From assembly GCA_947258495.1 (NCBI GenBank), contig CAMYIN010000014.1, forward strand, positions 1-58,536: DNA of 58,536 bases, given 5' to 3'. Positions 18,195-28,984 of this stretch are shown in pieces (within the stretch, counting starts at the first letter, position 1; every line of letters begins with the position of its first letter). Both the position numbers and the translations under genes were made by a program. The stretch comes from an uncultured Gammaproteobacteria bacterium. Its GTDB lineage: Bacteria > Pseudomonadota > Gammaproteobacteria > Arenicellales > JAANXG01. The notes under the pieces were generated by a model. The model searched no databases and was not told the DNA's origin. It saw only the letters and a list, made by a program, of their open reading frames with translations.

Positions 18195-21100
18195 TCAAAG
18201 CAGCACCCGCTCAATGCCGCCCGAGTTCGCTTCGCGCACGAATTCTTGCATCCAGCGCTCGCCGCGTAATTGCCTCACCAGCTCAACCACCACATAGTCG
18301 GTATCCAGTGCGGTTTCCTCGACGTATCGCCCGAGGCCTTGCTGGCACGACGGGCAGGTAGTCAGTAATTTCACATTTCCATCGACCGCGCGGTCTTCTC
18401 CGGTCAGCTCGCGGATTCCTCCGCTCAGTTCTTGAAGCTTGCGCAGCCTTACTTGAGTCGCGACGTCCGGACGCGAGACAGCAAAGGTTCCCGCTTCGCC
18501 GCAGCAACGGTCCGACAATGTAACCGGTCGCCCGGTCAGGGTGGATGCCACGACAAGCGGGCTATGGGTCTTCATCGGACTGTGACACGGATCGTGAAAC
18601 AGATATCGCACCTCTGAGTTGCCGTCGACGGCGACGCCCTTTTCCATCAAATATTCGTGAATATCGAGCAGGCGGCAACCGGGGAATATCTGCTCAAATT
18701 CGTATTGCAGCAGTTGATCCATACACGTCCCGCACGAGACCAGCACGGTCTTGATGTCGAGGTAGTTGAGAGAATTGGCGATGCGATGGAATAACACCCG
18801 GTTCTCGGTGGTGATGCGGTGGCCCTTGCCGATGTCGCCGCCGGAGGTCTGCGGGTAACCGCAGCACAGGTAGGCCGGGGGCAGCACCGTCTGCGCGCCC
18901 TCGTCGTAGAGCATTGCCAGTGCGGCGAGACCGATCTGGCTGAACAGCTTTTCTGAGCCGCAGCCGGGAAAATAGAACACCGCATCGGAATCATGGTTTA
19001 CCTTGAGGGGATTACGCAGGATCGGAACCGTGTCCCTGCTGCCGAAGTCGAGTAGCGACCGCATCGGCTTGGGCGGCAGCTTGCGCGACAACGGGCGGCT
19101 GATGAAATGTATGACTTGGTCCGTGATCGCCGGCCTGTTACTTGTCGCCGGTGGGCGATGCCTGAGCCTGCGAAGCCGCGGTATATCTCGGCACGCGCGG
19201 TACATCGCGCGTTGTGCTTTGAACCCAAGTTCTATCAACAATTTGCGCAGGATACTGATCGCTGTGGGATGCTTCAAGTTCAAAAAGGCCATGGTCAACA
19301 TCGTGCCTATACTGGATCGCCGTTTTCCGCGCTCCTTGAGTATCTTCCGCATGTGAACGGTAACATCCCCGAAATCGATGTCGACCGGACAGGGGTTGAG
19401 ACACTTGTGGCAAACAGTGCAGTGATCCGAGACGTCGTTCATTTCATCGAAATGTCTGCGCGAAAGGCCACGACGGGTCTGCTCTTCGTAGAGGAAGGCC
19501 TCGATGATGAGGCCCGTCGCGAGAATCTTGTTGCGCGGTGAATACTGAAGGTTTGCTCTCGGAGCGTGGGTGTTGCACCAGGGCTTGCATTTTCCACAGC
19601 GCAAACAGTTCTTGATCAAGTCGTTGAGTTTGCCCAATTCACTTTCTTCCAGAATGAGCGCCTCTTGTTGAACCAGTCGAAGCGAGGGTGTGTATGCGTT
19701 CTGCAATCCCGATCCCGTCAGAAGTTTTCCCCGATTGAAATGTCCCCATGGATCTACCCTCCGTTTGTAGTCGGCAAAGGCCTGCAACACATCGGAATCC
19801 AGGTAACGCAGCTTGGTCAAACCGATGCCATGTTCACCGGAAACGACGCCGCCGAGCGAACGTGCCAGATCCATGATCCTGTCGACGATTCTTTCCGCTT
19901 CGTGGAGCATTTCATAGTCGTTCGAATTAACAGGGATGTTGGTATGCACGTTTCCATCGCCTGCATGCATATGCAATGCGACGAACAGTCGACTGGTGCG
20001 AATATCGGCATGTATGGCGTCCAGGCGGTCTCTCACGACCAGCATGTCCCCACCGCCGAATAGTTCTTTGAGGGGTTTCTCCACTTCTTCGCGATAAGAA
20101 ATACGCAGCTGACGGCGCAGTAGAAGTTCCAGAAAACTGCTTTTGCGAATGAGGTCGGAGCCATGAGTTTCGATCATATCCGGAATCAAACGAGCAGCCG
20201 GCTCGTCAAGATGCTCGAGCACCGTACGCCAGCGCTTCTCCACGGTACGCAGCACGTTCAACGCGGTGCAGCGTTTTTCGTCAACAATTGCTTTGGTCTC
20301 GTCACTGAGTTCCAGGCGATGACCCGCCGACAGGAGTCCCAGGTCCCCCTCCAGGTAGACGCACACCGCCTCGATGATGCGCAGTTTGTTCAGTATCGAT
20401 TTCTCGATATTGATTCGCTCTACGCCCTCGTTGTAATCCGCGAGTCGTTCCAGGGGGATGACTACGTCTTCATTGATTTTGAACGCGTTGGTATGCGCCG
20501 CTATCGCCGCGGTGCGGGAACGATCCAGCCAGAATTGCTGACGGGCGATTTCGCTGACGGCAATGAATCCTTCCGCACCGCGCAAGTTGGCGAGCCGAAC
20601 GACTTGAGAGGCGGCCTGGGCGACTGCATCTTCCTCGTCCCCGCACACGTCCGCCAGGAGGATCATCTTGGGCAGTTCGCCGCGGGACGCTTTCGGCGAA
20701 TAATCGACGGCTTTCAAATAGCGCTCATCCATGTGCTCCAGCCCGGACAGTTCTGCCTGGCCCAGGCCCTCGATGAGGTCCTTTATCTCCACGATCGTGC
20801 GCACGGCGGGTCGAAGATCGTCGCCATAAAACTCGAGACATACGGTGCGGAAGAAATTGGGCGCGTCGTGAAGTACGAAAACCCCGGATGTGATGATGCC
20901 GTCGCAGCCTTCTTTCTGAATGCCGGGTAAGCCGCCCAGGAACTTGTCGGTGACGTCCTTGCCGAGTCCCTGCTTGCGTAGCGAATGGCCGGGGAAGCTC
21001 AGTATCTCGGGCTCTCCCACCGGCTCTGCTCCGAGTTCTGGAAAGCGGGTGACCTCGAATTGGACGACTTTCTGTTCATGGATCTTACCCAGATTGTGTT

Positions 21101-22052
21101 CATGACGACGCACCTCCAGCCAGTCTCCGTTCGGGGTCACCATGCGCCAAGACAGCAGGTTGTCCAGTGTGGTACCCCACATCACGGCTTTCTTACCGCC
21201 GGCATTCATGGCAATGTTGCCGCCGATGGTGGAGGCGTCCTGGGACGTCGGGTCCACCGCGAATACCTTGTTCCGTCGTGCCGCCAGATCCGCTACGCAG
21301 CGAGTCACGACGCCGGCCTCCGCGCGTACCGTGGCGACGGGCTTTTCGCACCCTGGAATCGTGACCGTCGTGACGGTGTCCAGCTTTTCCAGTTTCTCTG
21401 TATTGATTACCGCCGTATCTTCGCTGAGAGGTACGGCACCGCCGGTGTAACCGGTGCCGCCACCTCGCGGAACGATTGTCAATCCGAGTTCGATACAGGC
21501 TCGGACTATTGGAGAAGTCTCCTCCTCGTAATCCGGATAGATCACTACCAGTGGAAATTCGACGCGCCAATCGGTGGCATCGGTGACGTGGGCGACGCGG
21601 GCGAACCCCCCGAAATCGATGTTATCCGCGTGCGTACAACGGTGCAGCCTTTTTCGCACCCTTCGGCGTTGCGTGGCAATATATCCGAACCAGTCGGTGA
21701 AGCGCACCAGCGCTGCCCGGGCGGAATCGGCCAGCGCCAGGGCCTCGATGTTTCCTTGTGCCCGATCGACGATCTGATCGAGTCTTTGGTGCATCGCTTG
21801 TACCAGGGTATCCCGTCGTTTTTCGTTCGCAAGCAGATCGTCTTGAAGAAACGGATTCCGCCTGACCACCCACATGTCGCCCAGCACTTCGAACAACATG
21901 CGCGCAGAGCGACCGGTTTGTCTCGAACTTCGCAAGCGGTCCAAAATCTCCCAATTGTCTTCGCCGAGATACCGAATCACGATTTCTCGGTCCGAGAACG
22001 AAGTGTAGTTGTAGGGGATCTCGCGTATGCGACCGCCGGAATCCGGAATCAT
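18195..22052 (-). CDS. Large FAD/FMN-binding oxidoreductase fused to Fe-S (GlpC/CCG-like) domains, about 1285 aa
   Basis: FAD_binding_4 motif [29 protein letters not shown], two 4Fe-4S motifs ([23 protein letters not shown]), CCG motifs ([29 protein letters not shown]); start taken at 22052 ([15 protein letters not shown]). Confidence 0.88.
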   Translation of the reverse strand: MIPDSGGRIREIPYNYTSFSDREIVIRYLGEDNWEILDRLRSSRQTGRSARMLFEVLGDMWVVRRNPFLQDDLLANEKRRDTLVQAMHQRLDQIVDRAQGNIEALALADSARAALVRFTDWFGYIATQRRRVRKRLHRCTHADNIDFGGFARVAHVTDATDWRVEFPLVVIYPDYEEETSPIVRACIELGLTIVPRGGGTGYTGGAVPLSEDTAVINTEKLEKLDTVTTVTIPGCEKPVATVRAEAGVVTRCVADLAARRNKVFAVDPTSQDASTIGGNIAMNAGGKKAVMWGTTLDNLLSWRMVTPNGDWLEVRRHEHNLGKIHEQKVVQFEVTRFPELGAEPVGEPEILSFPGHSLRKQGLGKDVTDKFLGGLPGIQKEGCDGIITSGVFVLHDAPNFFRTVCLEFYGDDLRPAVRTIVEIKDLIEGLGQAELSGLEHMDERYLKAVDYSPKASRGELPKMILLADVCGDEEDAVAQAASQVVRLANLRGAEGFIAVSEIARQQFWLDRSRTAAIAAHTNAFKINEDVVIPLERLADYNEGVERINIEKSILNKLRIIEAVCVYLEGDLGLLSAGHRLELSDETKAIVDEKRCTALNVLRTVEKRWRTVLEHLDEPAARLIPDMIETHGSDLIRKSSFLELLLRRQLRISYREEVEKPLKELFGGGDMLVVRDRLDAIHADIRTSRLFVALHMHAGDGNVHTNIPVNSNDYEMLHEAERIVDRIMDLARSLGGVVSGEHGIGLTKLRYLDSDVLQAFADYKRRVDPWGHFNRGKLLTGSGLQNAYTPSLRLVQQEALILEESELGKLNDLIKNCLRCGKCKPWCNTHAPRANLQYSPRNKILATGLIIEAFLYEEQTRRGLSRRHFDEMNDVSDHCTVCHKCLNPCPVDIDFGDVTVHMRKILKERGKRRSSIGTMLTMAFLNLKHPTAISILRKLLIELGFKAQRAMYRACRDIPRLRRLRHRPPATSNRPAITDQVIHFISRPLSRKLPPKPMRSLLDFGSRDTVPILRNPLKVNHDSDAVFYFPGCGSEKLFSQIGLAALAMLYDEGAQTVLPPAYLCCGYPQTSGGDIGKGHRITTENRVLFHRIANSLNYLDIKTVLVSCGTCMDQLLQYEFEQIFPGCRLLDIHEYLMEKGVAVDGNSEVRYLFHDPCHSPMKTHSPLVVASTLTGRPVTLSDRCCGEAGTFAVSRPDVATQVRLRKLQELSGGIRELTGEDRAVDGNVKLLTTCPSCQQGLGRYVEETALDTDYVVVELVRQLRGERWMQEFVREANSGGIERVLL

Positions 22053-22290
22053 GGTAGCTGCAGAATGAGACGCTGAAATGAGGCTGCGAATTGTAGTGCA
22101 TAGAGCCGCGGCACAACAGCCGAGCGGCCGTATTACTTGGCGACGACATACCGGCCGCAATGACGACAAATTGTACTTCTACTTTGCCGGTGCGGCTCTT
22201 TAGATTACGTGGTGTCAGGATCACGCGGCCCCGGACGCACAACGATGGTGGTGCGCGTGCTATATTTGTTTCTATGTTCTTGACGTATTC

Positions 22291-23361
22291 ATGGTGGACG
22301 CCTTGATACGAATCACTGCGATTCTACTCGCTGCGCTGCTTTTAGTCGTTACTGTTCTCGAGCTCAAAGACCGCTACGGGGGCGGTGCGATGGTGTTGAC
22401 GTCCGATCCGATGGATGTTGCTGAAGAGCTGGCACGGGCACAGCGATGGATCGAAGCCAAGTGGCTCGCCGATTTCGTGATGGATCGGCCGGATCTCGGT
22501 GACGCCGAGCGGGCGGCGGCGTTGGCGGCAACCGCGGAGCAGACGTTGAATGGAATGGGCCGTTACGCCGTCCGCTTCGCCGAAGGCGCGATCACCGGTG
22601 AACCGCAGGACTTTCCCGGTCTATTGGGAAGTCTGTCGCTCGATCTTTTCGTCGTCGGAGACATCCGTGATGTGGCGGTACAAGGCTGGAAACAGTTGCA
22701 TTACGGAACCGGAGATGAAGTCGTGCTGGCATTGTCGTCGGTCGGTCTGGCCACCACGCTGGTCCCCGAGATCGATTGGGCGCCGGCCTTTCTGAAATGG
22801 CTGGCTAAAGAAAGGGCCTTCACTCCTCGATTGTTTGCCACGATCCGGGAACTCAGTCGGCGGGCGTTGCGATCCGGTGATTTCCAACGCTTGACGCCTC
22901 TTGCGGAAAATATCGGCACGGCCGCGTTACGCCTGGGGCCCGGTCCACTTCGCGGCGCCCTGGCATCGGTGGAGACGGTGGACGATCTCGCGGCACTCAC
23001 CGCTGCCGCCAAGGTCAACGCCCGGGACGCTTATGTGCTGGCCGCGCTGTTCGGCAATAAGGGTATCCGCCGCGTACAGGCGCAAGGAGGAAACGTTGCC
23101 GCGGTCGCGCGCCGCGTCAAACACGGTTCGCGCGCCGTCAAGATTGCGAAGAAGACTCTCGGAGCAGTGCCTGTTGGCGGATTGCTGTGCTTAATTGCGC
23201 TGTCGGTGGCGATGCTGTGGTGGGGCCTGCGCCGGCGATGTAGGCGCAAGTCGCGGAACAGGCGGCGAATAGAACCGTCGTTGAACACCATTGCGGGACA
23301 CTGGTCCAAGGACGCGCTCGGTTGTCCGGGAGAACCGCAATTGCGTCTGAGGCACGAATGA
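22291..23361 (+). CDS. Hypothetical membrane protein with N- and C-terminal hydrophobic helices
   Basis: 356-aa ORF with coding-like composition, no recognised family. Confidence 0.65.
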   Translation: MVDALIRITAILLAALLLVVTVLELKDRYGGGAMVLTSDPMDVAEELARAQRWIEAKWLADFVMDRPDLGDAERAAALAATAEQTLNGMGRYAVRFAEGAITGEPQDFPGLLGSLSLDLFVVGDIRDVAVQGWKQLHYGTGDEVVLALSSVGLATTLVPEIDWAPAFLKWLAKERAFTPRLFATIRELSRRALRSGDFQRLTPLAENIGTAALRLGPGPLRGALASVETVDDLAALTAAAKVNARDAYVLAALFGNKGIRRVQAQGGNVAAVARRVKHGSRAVKIAKKTLGAVPVGGLLCLIALSVAMLWWGLRRRCRRKSRNRRRIEPSLNTIAGHWSKDALGCPGEPQLRLRHE

Positions 23362-23560
23362 TTCAACAAAGCTGAGCAGCTTCCCGTTCCGAAGTCTCAT
23401 GTATTTGACCGGGTGGTGCATCGCGCGGTGCACCCCAAATAGCGGTCGCCAATCGATCGGCATACGCACTGCTTCGCCTTTTGGCGGTACGACGAAGTGC
23501 TCTTGACAAAGGGTGTGATTGGGTGGATGCTGACTCGCATCGAAAGGGTGGGCTCCGACC

Positions 23561-24232
23561 ATGGCCGAGATCGCGTTTACCGAACTGCGCCGCATGATGT
23601 TGAAGGTCATTAATGCCCATGCGCAGATGTCCGGCGAAATGACAGGCCGTTCGATGCTGAATCCCAGGGTTATGGAGGCGATGGGCGACGTCCCTCGCCA
23701 CGAATTCGTCCCGGAGGAGTTTCAGGCCTACGCCTACGAGGACGGTCCACTTCCGATAGGCCACGATAAGACCATCTCACAACCTTTCATCGTCGCGCTC
23801 ATGGTGGATCTTCTGGACTTGAGCGAAGACGATCGCGTTTTAGAGATCGGGACCGGTTTGGGTTATCAGGCGGCGGTGTTGAGTCGCCTGGTTTCCGAAG
23901 TATACACGGTCGACGTCGTCGAAGATCTGGCCCGGGACGCGATGGAACGTTTGACACGAATCCCTGAAATCGAAAATATCAAGGTCCGCTTCGGAAACGG
24001 TTACTACGGCTGGAGTGAAAATGCACCGTTTAACAAGATCGTTGTCGCCGCCGCTCCGGAGCACGTCCCCACTCCCCTGTTGGAGCAGCTCAAGTCCGGC
24101 GGGAAAATGGTGTTACCGCTGGGTCCTCCGGATAGTCAAAAGCTCGTCGTTCTCGAAAAAGACGAAACCGGGCAAACGCAAGCGGAAGAAATCCTCGCGG
24201 TGCGGTTCGCGCAGTTGGTGGTAGCCCACTGA
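23561..24232 (+). CDS. pcm: Protein-L-isoaspartate O-methyltransferase
   Basis: VPRHEFVPEEFQAYAYEDGPLPIGHDKTISQPFIVALM...VLEIGTGLGYQAAVLSRL. Confidence 0.95.
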   Translation: MAEIAFTELRRMMLKVINAHAQMSGEMTGRSMLNPRVMEAMGDVPRHEFVPEEFQAYAYEDGPLPIGHDKTISQPFIVALMVDLLDLSEDDRVLEIGTGLGYQAAVLSRLVSEVYTVDVVEDLARDAMERLTRIPEIENIKVRFGNGYYGWSENAPFNKIVVAAAPEHVPTPLLEQLKSGGKMVLPLGPPDSQKLVVLEKDETGQTQAEEILAVRFAQLVVAH

Positions 24233-24241
24233 ATTCGCGGG

Positions 24242-25549
24242 CTAATCCAGGTAGATGGGAGGCATTTCCCGCTGGCGTTCGAAATCTCTTATGAAAAAAA
24301 CGATCGGCACGCGCAGTTCCAATTCGTGTCCGGCGATCTCGTAAGGTATGGCGGGGAACGGATCCGCTCGCCGCACCATTTGTATCGCCTCCCTGTCCAG
24401 AAGTTTGTGGCCTGAGCTGCGTTCCAGGCTGGATGCCATTACCTTGCCGTCGCGATCGATGCTGAACCGCAGCACGGTGGTGCCTTGAACTCCGGCCAGC
24501 CAGGCTTCGCGCGGATAGCGCATGTGGCGCTGCAGCCAACCCTTCAGTAGACCCGCGTAGCGCGCGGTCACACCAAGCACCGGTCGTTGCGGTTCAGAGA
24601 CGACGGTCGCTGGCGCCGCGTGCGCGACCACGCCTTCCGACGGCGCCAGCGACACGGCTTGCGCCGGGGTCCTCGACCGCGATGTTTCCAGGCCTTCGGC
24701 GGCGCTGTTCTCGATCGCATCGATGTCTTTCTCCACCGGCTGCTGCGGCGGCGACATCGCTTCAATGGGCAGTAAGTCTCGGTCTACGGTATCGCCGGCA
24801 TGTACCGGCTCCAATTGCATGGTTGCGACGGTGTGTTTCGGTTCATCGATCGTCGCGACGACTTCACCGGTCTGGGCGTGTTCGTAAACGGTCCGTGGCG
24901 GTTCCTTGACGGTCTCATGGGTTTCGGTGCCGACGGGGGACTCGTAGTAGGGTGTTTCTGCGCCGGTGAGGCTCCTGATCTGCGGCTCGCCCGCTGCGGT
25001 CGGTGGTATGGCTAAGCCGGAGACGGGTTGTTTGATTCGGTCTCCACGAATCACCGGCGTTTGTCCGGATATCGTCTCGGGACGAAACTCGGTAGCGACA
25101 ATGGAAGGTTGAGGTATTTCCGACGGCGACACGGTGGCGATCTCGTGCGCCCACGAAGGTGTGGCAATCGCCGGCGTTGCTTCCACCGCGGGCTCGTCGG
25201 CTGAATCCGGGGACAGGCGCATGGAGGGTTCGGGCGGAGTCGTCTCGGGTTGAGTCAACGCTGGCTCGTCCGTATTCGTCGGCGCCGGTTGTTGCATAAC
25301 AGGGGTCGGGCCGCGCTCCGATATCAGCGTCGGGGCTTCGAGGTCGTGCGCCGAATCCGACGGTGGATGCAACGGCGAAGGAGTATCGCGCGATAGTGAT
25401 TGACTGTCCTCCAAGGCGATGACTATACCGGTCGTTACCTTGGGCGGATCAACCCGGGCGGTCGGCTGGCTCAACCAGATCAAAGCCGCAACGTGCGCGA
25501 CGCTGGCGACGGACAACGCCGAAACCCAATGACCTGCGTGGATTACCAT
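24242..25549 (-). CDS. tonB: TonB-family energy transducer
   Basis: N-terminal TM helix, long Pro/Glu-rich linker, C-terminal LKGWLQRHMRYPREAWLAGVQGTTVLRFSIDRDGKVMASSLERSSGHKLLDREAIQMVRRADPFPAIP. Confidence 0.88.
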   Translation of the reverse strand: MVIHAGHWVSALSVASVAHVAALIWLSQPTARVDPPKVTTGIVIALEDSQSLSRDTPSPLHPPSDSAHDLEAPTLISERGPTPVMQQPAPTNTDEPALTQPETTPPEPSMRLSPDSADEPAVEATPAIATPSWAHEIATVSPSEIPQPSIVATEFRPETISGQTPVIRGDRIKQPVSGLAIPPTAAGEPQIRSLTGAETPYYESPVGTETHETVKEPPRTVYEHAQTGEVVATIDEPKHTVATMQLEPVHAGDTVDRDLLPIEAMSPPQQPVEKDIDAIENSAAEGLETSRSRTPAQAVSLAPSEGVVAHAAPATVVSEPQRPVLGVTARYAGLLKGWLQRHMRYPREAWLAGVQGTTVLRFSIDRDGKVMASSLERSSGHKLLDREAIQMVRRADPFPAIPYEIAGHELELRVPIVFFIRDFERQREMPPIYLD

Positions 25550-25959
25550 TGGTCTTGTGGACGCTCAATCAACAACAACAGGGTTTTGACACCCGTTTCC
25601 TTGAGCAATTCCATTAGTCGAATCAAAGTCACCGCATCCAGGCTCGAATCGGCCTTGATTCTGATTCGCATAGACCGATCTTCCTCCAACAGTTTCGATA
25701 TCGCACTCAACAACAGATCCTGTTCCATCTCCGTGTCCTCGAGCGCCAGCCGTCCGTCGGCTGAAACGAGTATCAGGATGTCTCGCTGATTTTCTATTTG
25801 GCCACCGCTGGTGGAAAAGGGTGGAATCACATCGAGCGCTTCCGGCGCGGTTATCCGGCCCAGCAGCATGAAAAAAATCAGCAGCAGAAACACGATGTTC
25901 ACCAATGGAACTATCGCCGGTTCCTTGTAATCCTGGTCACCGCTTCTGCGAAGTTTCAT
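25543..25959 (-). CDS. exbD: ExbD/TolR-family biopolymer transport protein (second copy)
   Basis: PLVNIVFLLLIFFMLLGRI plus ExbD C-domain; operon with exbB/tonB. Confidence 0.85.
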   Translation of the reverse strand: MKLRRSGDQDYKEPAIVPLVNIVFLLLIFFMLLGRITAPEALDVIPPFSTSGGQIENQRDILILVSADGRLALEDTEMEQDLLLSAISKLLEEDRSMRIRIKADSSLDAVTLIRLMELLKETGVKTLLLLIERPQDQW

Positions 25960-25969
25960 ACTGAAATGT

Positions 25970-26395
25970 CTATTTTTTTATGAGTGAGATCTCCTGAATC
26001 CCAGTGGCATAGAGTGCGTCCAGTACCGCGACAACCCGCTGTAACGCCACTCCCTTGTCCGGTTGCACCAGGAACTGGCGTTCGCCGACCGTCTGTATGA
26101 AACCGGCCGCCCGCGCCTGAAGCTGGTTCATGGTGATGGGTTCGCCGTTGAGATCCAAGCTGCCGTTGCGCTTCAGTCGGACCAGCACGGTTTTCGAGTT
26201 GCCCGCGGTTTCGCCCGCTGCGGGCGTCATCAGCGCCACTGCACGTTGATCTGAAAAGCTGGAAGCAAGCATGAAGAATATGAGCAGTATAAAAACCACG
26301 TCGACGAGCGGCGTGAGACTGACCAGTGGCCGTCTTCGTCGGATGGCGCTATTCGACGCCCTGACGAGTAGTTGCGTGTAGGTTGGGGATTCCAT
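25970..26395 (-). CDS. exbD: ExbD/TolR-family biopolymer transport protein (first copy)
   Basis: RRRPLVSLTPLVDVVFILLIFFMLASSF. Confidence 0.88.
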   Translation of the reverse strand: MESPTYTQLLVRASNSAIRRRRPLVSLTPLVDVVFILLIFFMLASSFSDQRAVALMTPAAGETAGNSKTVLVRLKRNGSLDLNGEPITMNQLQARAAGFIQTVGERQFLVQPDKGVALQRVVAVLDALYATGIQEISLIKK

Positions 26396-27041
26396 GGGTC
26401 CAGGGCTGCCGCTGTATCGCCGCCGTGAATACCTGGGTCGCCGAACTCTCCATTATGTGCGCCGTCCGTTGTACTACGCGTTCGAGCCAATTCAGCACCG
26501 CCAGTACCGGAATTGCTATGGCCAGTCCGGCAGCGGTCGTCAACAGGGCCTCCCATATGCCTCCCGAAAGGATGGAGGGGTTGATCCGGTTCCCCGCCTG
26601 TTCGAGTTGCTGAAAGGCTTCAATCATGCCGAGAACGGTGCCCAGCAGGCCCAGCAACGGACTCAAGGTGGCGATCACCTCCAGTCCGCGAAGATAAGAC
26701 CGGAGTTGCTCGAGGTTCTCCGTTGCCACGCGATCCACCTCTTCGCGTATGACATGTTCGCTCAGATCTCTGCGTTGTTGACCCTGAATCGCTACTTCCA
26801 GCACTCTGGCCACGGGGCTTCGGCGTTTTCCCAAGACCTGCAGAGCGTCTTGAATTCTTCCTGATTGATAATGATTCAGCACCAGTGTGACAAACCCTTG
26901 ATCTCTGACACGAAGGATCGTGAACTGCAGTAGCTTTATGATGACGATGGCCAGGGCAACGGTCGACAGAATAAACAGAATCACCAGCACCGGGCCACCC
27001 AGTCGCAGCGCCTCTGTTACTCTCGTTACCAGATCCTCCAT
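26349..27041 (-). CDS. exbB: ExbB/TolQ/MotA-family proton channel protein
   Basis: Hydrophobic helices and LEVIATLSPLLGLLGTVLGMIEAFQQL...GGIWEALLTTAAGLAIAIPVLAVLNWLERVV. Confidence 0.92.
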   Translation of the reverse strand: MEDLVTRVTEALRLGGPVLVILFILSTVALAIVIIKLLQFTILRVRDQGFVTLVLNHYQSGRIQDALQVLGKRRSPVARVLEVAIQGQQRRDLSEHVIREEVDRVATENLEQLRSYLRGLEVIATLSPLLGLLGTVLGMIEAFQQLEQAGNRINPSILSGGIWEALLTTAAGLAIAIPVLAVLNWLERVVQRTAHIMESSATQVFTAAIQRQPWTHGIPNLHATTRQGVE

Positions 27042-27099
27042 ACCCTACGTCTCTTGACTCCAACGCGAATACCGCATCATCTTTCCATCACTAGAGCAT

Positions 27100-27579
27100 T
27101 CACTTGAAGAAATCCACTTCGTTCTTTGAACTCGTCGCAATTGCGCCGACGCAGTCGTCTATATCTCCGTTGACATCCTGGCAGTCGATAACGTCATTGA
27201 GTAATACACGGGCGATGCTGTCACAGCTCAAGCCGGAGATCTCAAACAGCTTTACACTGGTTTTCCCTTTGGCAAGCGGACCGCCTTCAACTGCAAGCCG
27301 CTTGGTGATCACGCCGTCCTGTCCGAACATGACCAGGTCCAGCTTCAACGATCGAAAGGCGTTCTCCGTTCCGTTTTCGAACAACAAGTAAGCACGGCAG
27401 GCTTCGTCCACCTGCTCGAGTTTGTTCAACTCGATCCGCAGTCCGGCATCCGCGGCGGCGGTAAGCGGCAATACGGTGAATAGAGCGGCAACTACGTAAC
27501 CAAATGATTTAAAAGTATAATTATTCCGGTCGAGCGGGTTCGGCGACGGCCGGCGTTGAACATTCATTTTCAGTGACAT
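27100..27579 (-). CDS. Secreted hypothetical protein at head of exbB-exbD-exbD-tonB operon
   Basis: Signal peptide (FGYVVAALFTVLPLTAAADA) then LRIELNKLEQVDEACRAYLLFENGTENAFRSLKLDLVMFGQDGVI; ATG at 27579 chosen. Confidence 0.65.
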   Translation of the reverse strand: MSLKMNVQRRPSPNPLDRNNYTFKSFGYVVAALFTVLPLTAAADAGLRIELNKLEQVDEACRAYLLFENGTENAFRSLKLDLVMFGQDGVITKRLAVEGGPLAKGKTSVKLFEISGLSCDSIARVLLNDVIDCQDVNGDIDDCVGAIATSSKNEVDFFK

Positions 27580-28076
27580 TCCGAATTCTGCCCTATGATG
27601 GCCCTGAAGGCCCGATATTATAACCGCCATTTCTCAATACACTCCCGCACGCGCACGCATTTTATGATCCTTTGTTCCGTCGTCACCGCACTTCGTATGC
27701 GCAGATTGACCGCACCAGGGGGACAACAGGGTGTGACGCAGCGACCGCCGCATGCGCACGCCCTGGGATAGCCCCGAGGGGGGAAGACGTGATCGGCTCC
27801 TACCGGGGCCGGGCGCCAGCGCCACGTGCTGGACGATAGAGGAGCGCAAATTCGAACAGCAGCTTGTCTCCGTTTCGTCAGTGATCGGCGGCAGCCTTGC
27901 TCTTCTTCGTCATGGTCTCGTTTCGGCGCTTCATAGCGTAGCGGTCGACGGCGTACGTCATGGACTTCCTTATCTAAGAGGGGTGGGAGGCGAATAACGG
28001 GGTCTAACGCAACCTGCGCCTGGCGAAGCGCAATTGCATGGGCGCTTGGAATAATTTGGATGTGGTCCTGCGTTTC

Positions 28077-28565
28077 TTAAATACCTTCGTCCGTCGCCAG
28101 AAGAATCAATCCCTGACGATCGGTCTTATTCGGCAAACCGACTGCCAAAGTACCTTCCGGGTATATGGCCAAGATCTGGAGAAACTCGCGCGTCACGTCG
28201 CCGTTGCTGTACCCCTGCAGCTCGATGGCGCAGGTACCGTCGCGTTCCCGGTTGCTGACCCACGCCAGCAGATAGGCGAGTTGCTCGGGATGGTTGTTCG
28301 TGGTCACAGTGAAAAAGTCGGGCGAGCCCTCTATGCGGGCGAAAGATATCTCCGTGGTCTTCGAGGTAAAGAATTTTGATATGTGAATTTCCTCGCTGTC
28401 AGGGATGTCTTGAAAGATCCGGGTCTTGAACAGATAGGCCCTGTCTATTTGCAACGACTTTGTCCCCTCCAGGGGTATGTCCAGGCACGTAAACAGCAGA
28501 GCGTTTCCACGCGGTGTGATCGCGACACCGAAAATCAGCAGAAAAACAGAAAAGGGTCTACGCAT
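28077..28565 (-). CDS. Secreted hypothetical protein
   Basis: Signal-peptide-like MRRPFSVFLLIFGVAITPRGNALLF; in-frame start inside the longer ORF. Confidence 0.5.
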   Translation of the reverse strand: MRRPFSVFLLIFGVAITPRGNALLFTCLDIPLEGTKSLQIDRAYLFKTRIFQDIPDSEEIHISKFFTSKTTEISFARIEGSPDFFTVTTNNHPEQLAYLLAWVSNRERDGTCAIELQGYSNGDVTREFLQILAIYPEGTLAVGLPNKTDRQGLILLATDEGI

Positions 28566-28798
28566 TGCACCGACCTTTGCAGGAACATTCTTATGAATTG
28601 TAGCCGAATTCTTCGATTGTCTTGCCTCATCTAACATCGAAATAGACCCCGTATCTCCTGAAATGTTTCCGGCGACATTGGGACGAAACACGGTAAACAC
28701 GAACGCGATCTCTCGATTATTGCGCGACGAACCGCGGTGTGAACAAGAGCAATCCCAAACAGCCGCAGGATCGAGCGTCGGCGCGTCGGCCGTCAATC

Positions 28799-28984
28799 TC
28801 AGTGGTCAGGCCAAGGCGCAGATCCGGGTGTTGGGAACCGCGCCGGGCAATCCCGCGCACCCGGTCCGAAGCAAACGCTCATGTCGCGCATGCATGAGTT
28901 TTCGTTGTGCAACCGGAGTGTCAACCGCTGGATCGCCGCCTCGAGCTGCGCGCTGGTCGCTGGTGGTAGCTGCGTGTTACGCAT
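28799..28984 (-). CDS. Small hypothetical protein (61 aa), overlaps the DUF364-like stop
   Basis: MRNTQLPPATSAQLEAAIQRLTLRLHNENSCMRDMSVCFGPGARDCPARFPTPGSAPWPDH; 8-bp overlap suggests translational coupling. Confidence 0.4.
   Translation of the reverse strand: MRNTQLPPATSAQLEAAIQRLTLRLHNENSCMRDMSVCFGPGARDCPARFPTPGSAPWPDH

Noticed and set aside
27640-28060. About 400-bp region without a convincing CDS as a possible ncRNA
   Set aside because: No strong stem-loop or terminator signature noticed; not enough evidence to call a feature.
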